Source: Chaetorhynchus papuensis (Eukaryota; Chordata; Aves; Passeriformes; Rhipiduridae). From it: a stretch of 64,000 nucleotides of DNA. The position numbers and the translations under genes are program-made. Positions 59,201 to 64,000 of this stretch are shown piece after piece; position 1 is the stretch's first letter, and each line of letters opens with the position of its first letter. Where the stretch lies: the NCBI GenBank assembly GCA_013396525.1, contig VWYX01000661.1, positions 411,637-475,636 of the forward strand, in the 5' to 3' direction. A model generated the notes under the pieces. The model was not told the DNA's origin. It did no database searches and saw nothing but the letters and a program-made list of their open reading frames with translations.

Positions 59201-62200
59201 TATACCCTTCTTGATTTTTATTTTTAGGTGCTTTTATAAAGATAAGCCAAGCCAGCTGTAACAAAAAGATCGTTCATTTGACATTCATCATTCACATTCA
59301 TTTGTCTTTAAGTTAGTGACATTGAGAACAATCTCTGGTTCACAAAATAAAGTAAAAATAATCTTAAAAACATCTGCAAGAAAATTGTATCCCTGCTGCA
59401 ATGTCTACATGCATGTTCAACTATGTGACCTAAACCATAGAAGACACAGAATACTTCTGATTTTAAAAGACAGGAAAAAAAATTATCCCCTTGTGTTGAT
59501 GAAAAACTCAGTGAATTTATTTTTTTTTAATTTTTTTTTTGAGCTATGGTCTTCAGGGAATCTGGGAATCTTCATTCATAACCAGCAAAAGAAAAATAGT
59601 AGTAATGCTGAAGATGCACACAGAAATTTGCAATGCTGAGCCAGATTCACCTTGAAGTTTTCTGGAGATATTCTCTGATAAAGGCCATAATAGAGGAAGT
59701 ATGACAAAGAATTTATGAGGGCAAAAAGTAGCTCTCCCCCCACCCCTGCCACACACACCTTCCTCAAGTCACACTTACAGACATCTAAAAGGGCCAAGAC
59801 ATTCTGGAAAGTGGGCAGTGTCTGCTGAAGAAAGAGTTCCAAGGTAAAAACAATGAATAGAGGATATGAATTCAGTACATAAATTCAGCACGTTTGTCTA
59901 CAGAAACTTCCCATGAAACCTTGAAAATCATTGCTACTGAGAAGATATGACAGGACAACCACCTCTTGCTTTCCAGAGAATGTCCCAAGTAATCCCTTTG
60001 TCTCCTTTGGACAAGAAAACTTACTTTACAACTTCCCATACTGACAATATGACCTGACCTACCGGAATGACTGAAAATTTTCCTGTTGACCCCAGTGTGC
60101 ACCAAAGTGCCTCCTATCTTCATTGACATATTCCTGTTAATAAATCTAGGAAGCACAGTGTTATTTTCATTTCACCAAGGAAGAAGTCAAAGGGAGATTT
60201 TTGGTCAAGCGTATCGAGAGTGTCCTTGCCAGAGCTGGATTTTGGAAGTTTAGCCACTCTTCATCTCATCCTCAAGCAAGCTGAAGCTGTTTTCTCATCA
60301 ACTTTTCTAAAAGCAGTGCAACATTAAAAGCAAAATGTAGCAGAGGACATCTCTCTTGACAGCACTCACTTCAGCAATGGGTGTATTGTTTACCTAAAAA
60401 AAATAATTTTTAAAAATAATCCTTCTAGGTCCATTCATCTCTGGAGTGTCTTCCTTTCTTGCCTGGAGTTCAGTCATTCTTATAAAAGTAAGTGGAAATT
60501 AAATTAATAAGTTTAACCAATCCAGCATAAATGGTTGCTTGGCTGTTCACATTTTGACTGGAAGTGATCAGTCTTTAATGCCGTAATGTCTGAGAATCAG
60601 CTGGAAAGACAGGGAGGATTTTCTGCCCACTGATAGCTGAGCGTGCAGTTTTGGATTGTCAAGTAGGAGCTGAAGCCTAACAGTTCATACATTCCCAATG
60701 CCCAAATTGTATAAAGAAAGGAGTTTGCAGTAAGAGTGGCATTGAGACGCAAATAGTACATGTGGAGCACTACGCTGAAAGGGTATGCAGCTCGTAAAGT
60801 AACAGTCTCTTGGTGAAGTAGCAGAAAACATTTTGTGTATCTGCTCTACTTTACACATGCACATTTTAAATGAGATTGTACCATTTTGAGCACTTTTTTT
60901 TCTCTCAAAGACTAATTATTACCATAATATCATTATAATTTGTTCCACAATAAAACCAAATAGTCACTAATGTTTTTCATGTCAGAGTGACAGGGGGGAA
61001 TACTACTTAACACCACAGCAAATTCCATTAAGTAGAAGAAGAGTTTAAAGTCTTGTGTTTCTCAAGCTCCCATTTTTAATTAGATCTCTTGTATCCTTAT
61101 TTTCCACTGGTGGTGGGAATCCTTCAGAGCCCAACACGTCAGAAAAAAGCACAAACTTACTCAGAGCCTATGGCTTTACTTCGTTAATACAGAATAGCTA
61201 CATATCATTGTGGATATAATGCAGCATCTGGGCAGTTTTTCAGTTTCTTTAATTGTTGTTTCTCCCCTCAGCATTAAGAAATAGCATTTTCCTTTTTAAC
61301 TCTTCATCTAAAATGTTGTGTACATCCATACACCAGCTTCTCCCCTCCCCAAGCACTCCAAAATGAGGCTGCTTTTGAACTGCAGGCCCAGCACATGGAA
61401 GCGTGCATTTTTAATTTTATTTCTGCTTCACTGGTGATGGGGGCTGCATTTATCAAAGCTGAAACATACAAAAAATACCTTTCAGAGATGATATGATATA
61501 AATTCTGATTACAAAAATAAAAAGAGGGTACTATTTTGCCTTGCAGAAGGAGAGTGAAAAGGCAAGCTAGAGTAACTACTGAGAGATTGCAGTGCTGCAG
61601 AAGCTTTTATGTAATGTCTTGAATCAGCAATGCTTTTTGTGGCAAAGGCCAAGATACTTAGCATGCCTTTGCATGTAACCATTCTGCTGTCCAACACATC
61701 TTCTTTCAAAATTGTGTTTTAAAGAGATATTTGAGCTTAAACAAAAGCTCAATAATTTAAAACAAATAAACAAATAAACAAAATACCAAAAACCCCAACA
61801 CAAATACATAGCACTTTCATCAGTACTTTAGTTCCAGTTGTGTGAATTCAGATTAGTCACCTCGGCATTTTGGAGATGATGCTAATAGCAAAGTGACCAG
61901 ATCTTGCACTGTGCAGTGCTAATGCTTCAGTGACATTGGGACCCAAGCTAACCCAACACAGCATCATGCTGTATCTAAGAGGTATTGTGGTGCCTCAGGA
62001 ATCACTGAGTTGTCATCACTGCATGGAGCAAGCACACTTCTGTCCATGGAGAACAACAGAGACTGTAGGGATGAAGCACAAGCCAAGCAGAAAGCCATCT
62101 AAGTTAATAGGCAGCCAGAAACAGCAAAGTAACTGTGAGCCCTGCTTTGCCTATGCCCAGGAAATCCATGCTCTTGGTGTGCACAGAAGGAAAGGACGTC

Positions 62201-64000
62201 TATGATGGCAGAATGTCTATGATGGCAACTACTACCGTGTTGGCTGGGCAGGAAGGATCAACTCTTTCCTTCTGCTGCCCTCAGCTGTAGTAGCATCACC
62301 AAATCAGTTTCAGAAAGGTTGCCTGGCTCTCTGTTTTTCACCACTCTTGCCCTCAATCTGTCTCCTTAGAACAGAAGATGGCCCAGACCACATTCCCTAC
62401 TAGAGAAAGATGATAGCTGAGTTTCTTCCAGACAGCAGAACTTGAGCAGAGCACAAACAGCTAGCTCAGTCCTTCAGCTTTCAAATCCTGTTTCTACCAT
62501 GGGAGATACTACTTTGCCTCACCTGGGATAGGTGACACAGAATTCTGCTCCAGGAAAGCACAGATGTTGATGAGTCCATGCATGTGGGAATTGGAACTTG
62601 GTAGTTGTGTCCTTTGTAGGCATTATCTTGATTAAAACAACCGAGGTAGAAACAGAGTGAGGAAGATGGCTGAGGAAGACCCAAGATGTCTGCACAATAA
62701 TTTTTCCTAATATAAAAAATTGTAAAAGTTCCGAATAACTAGGATCAAGTCTGAGGGAGTAAAGGGATCAGAATCACAACCAGAAGATTCCTGACTGTGA
62801 GGATCCGCAATCCAGACATCCTATCTTTTCACTGGACATGTATGTTAAGGAGACTGTTGCAGTGCTGCAGTCTCTTGAGTCTCTCTATGCTGTACGTAGT
62901 TACAAACCAATCTGATTTTTTTTTTCTTATTTTATTGTACGGACTGGCTAAGTGCTGTTTTGTGTAACGCAGGGAACCAGGGGTCTAGTTAAGCTTGTGT
63001 AGCCATTCACACTTACAATAAAGATCTGATCCCCCTCAGTCTGCCATATATGAACTTAAATGACTAAAAAGAAATCTGCCTTCAGCTCAATTGCTCCAAA
63101 TTACAATTTGTTTTGCATTATCGAGGAACATGCTGAGGATCACCTGGAAAGAATAATAACTACCTCACTGTAAGCAGTGCTCTCAGAGCTCTCTACCATG
63201 TGGTTATTTTGTCTTATTCGGTATGCATCATTTTGATCTAAAATAATTTCTAAAAATACAGTCATTGCCTTTGGCTTTCATTCCGCTTAAACTATCACAT
63301 AATGCTGCACATGGACTGTTTTCTTTCATTATCCCCGGCCACCCTGAGCTAGAGAGCATGCATTAACACTACACCTCCTATAGCGTAACACATCTAAGCC
63401 AAGGACTAGAACACAGGACCCAGCGTGCCAGCAAATGAGCCATATTTGCATTTGTATGCTTGGCCACAGTGATGCAGGGAGACGGGGTAAACAGAAGCTG
63501 CCACTTGACTCAGTCTAAATAAATGGAGGCAAAAAATACTTGATAAATGCATGATAATCAACACAACTGTATAGTGAAAGAATTATGGCAGGGAGGGTAA
63601 GGAGGAAACAGACATGTCTATTTGTAAAATGCCATCCTAACAAGGAGAGAGCAAGAGTTATAAGATCACTCACCTAAATACCTCCCAGGATGTCTTCTCT
63701 GATTAAGGATTTGTGAGAGTTATTGAGTTTTGAATTAGATGCACTTTAATAAAACAGTAGAATGTTCTTATCTGATTGCACCTGTATTGATTGTGTTAAA
63801 GAGGTCTATCCTCAGATCAAGGTCAATGATTTTACATAAACTCACTAGCTAGATGGAATTGCTGGCAGTATTTAGGACTCCCATAGTATGTCCGCCCTTT
63901 CAACATATGATACCTACCTGTGAAACCTAGAACTGGAATGAACTTAACACTCTTTCCATATTCTCTCTGTCTTCTAGCAGTACAGTACTTACTCTAATTA
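56290..64000. other. Unique AT-rich sequence, no gene recognised
   Basis: Items noted are T-runs at 59,520-59,540, A-rich CAAATAAA units at 61,760-61,785 and a short tandem duplication at 62,197-62,229. No recognisable repeat family, exon or RNA gene. Confidence 0.5.
62197..62229. repeat. Short tandem duplication (GTCTATGATGGCA)
   Basis: GTCTATGATGGCA occurs twice, separated by GAAT. A minor local duplication. Confidence 0.7.

Noticed and set aside
1..64000. CRISPR arrays, operons, phage or bacterial islands
   Set aside because: No regularly spaced repeats, no long contiguous coding and clear bird-type retroelements throughout.

Overview
The window reads as vertebrate nuclear DNA from a bird, probably a songbird. 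It has no dense operon-like coding, no Shine-Dalgarno spacing and no long open frame: the longest open frames are about 140-155 codons, unrecognisable, and what chance gives in 64 kb. The interspersed repeats identify the lineage. There are CR1 LINE 3' ends with the octamer-like ATTCTGTG tail, a tRNA-Ile-headed SINE with a CR1 tail of the kind known from zebra finch (TguSINE1), and two decayed solo LTRs of types I know from avian endogenous retroviruses. No repeat library could be searched, so family names rest on recognition of consensus sequence.

Layout. 1-430 holds an exon-like open frame preceded by two in-frame stops. 430-8,990 is unique AT-rich DNA with nothing recognised. 8,995-9,790 is a decayed CR1/L2-type reverse transcriptase on the minus strand, followed by an AATAAA plus 26-nt poly(A) signature at 10.2 kb, an ancient CR1 tail at 11.2 kb and a CpG-retaining block at 11.9-12.5 kb. 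16.7-17.5 kb combines CRE, AP-1, TATA-like and GC-box motifs with a compact CpG island. A second, larger CpG island lies at 22.5-22.9 kb. These two islands are the best evidence for transcription or regulation here, but no first exon can be assigned to either.

23.6-24.1 kb holds a MIR-like fragment and a CR1 on the minus strand. 24.2-35.3 kb has no recognised repeat or gene. 35.3-36.5 kb is a strand-biased pyrimidine-rich block that may be a very old L2-like LINE. 38.5-38.96 kb is a minus-strand solo LTR. 42.2-43.9 kb carries two CR1 3' ends. 44.65-44.9 kb is a candidate conserved homeodomain-type enhancer, followed by a 35-nt segment with good splice signals. 46.1 kb is an ancient CR1 tail, 51.28-51.43 kb the tRNA-Ile SINE, and 55.69-56.26 kb a plus-strand solo LTR flanked by unexpected 19-bp imperfect direct repeats. 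56.3-64 kb is featureless.

Overall this looks like an intron or gene desert, possibly near a developmental gene because of the CpG islands and TAAT/GATA-rich blocks. I found no CRISPR array, operon, toxin system, bacterial element or coherent undescribed gene system.
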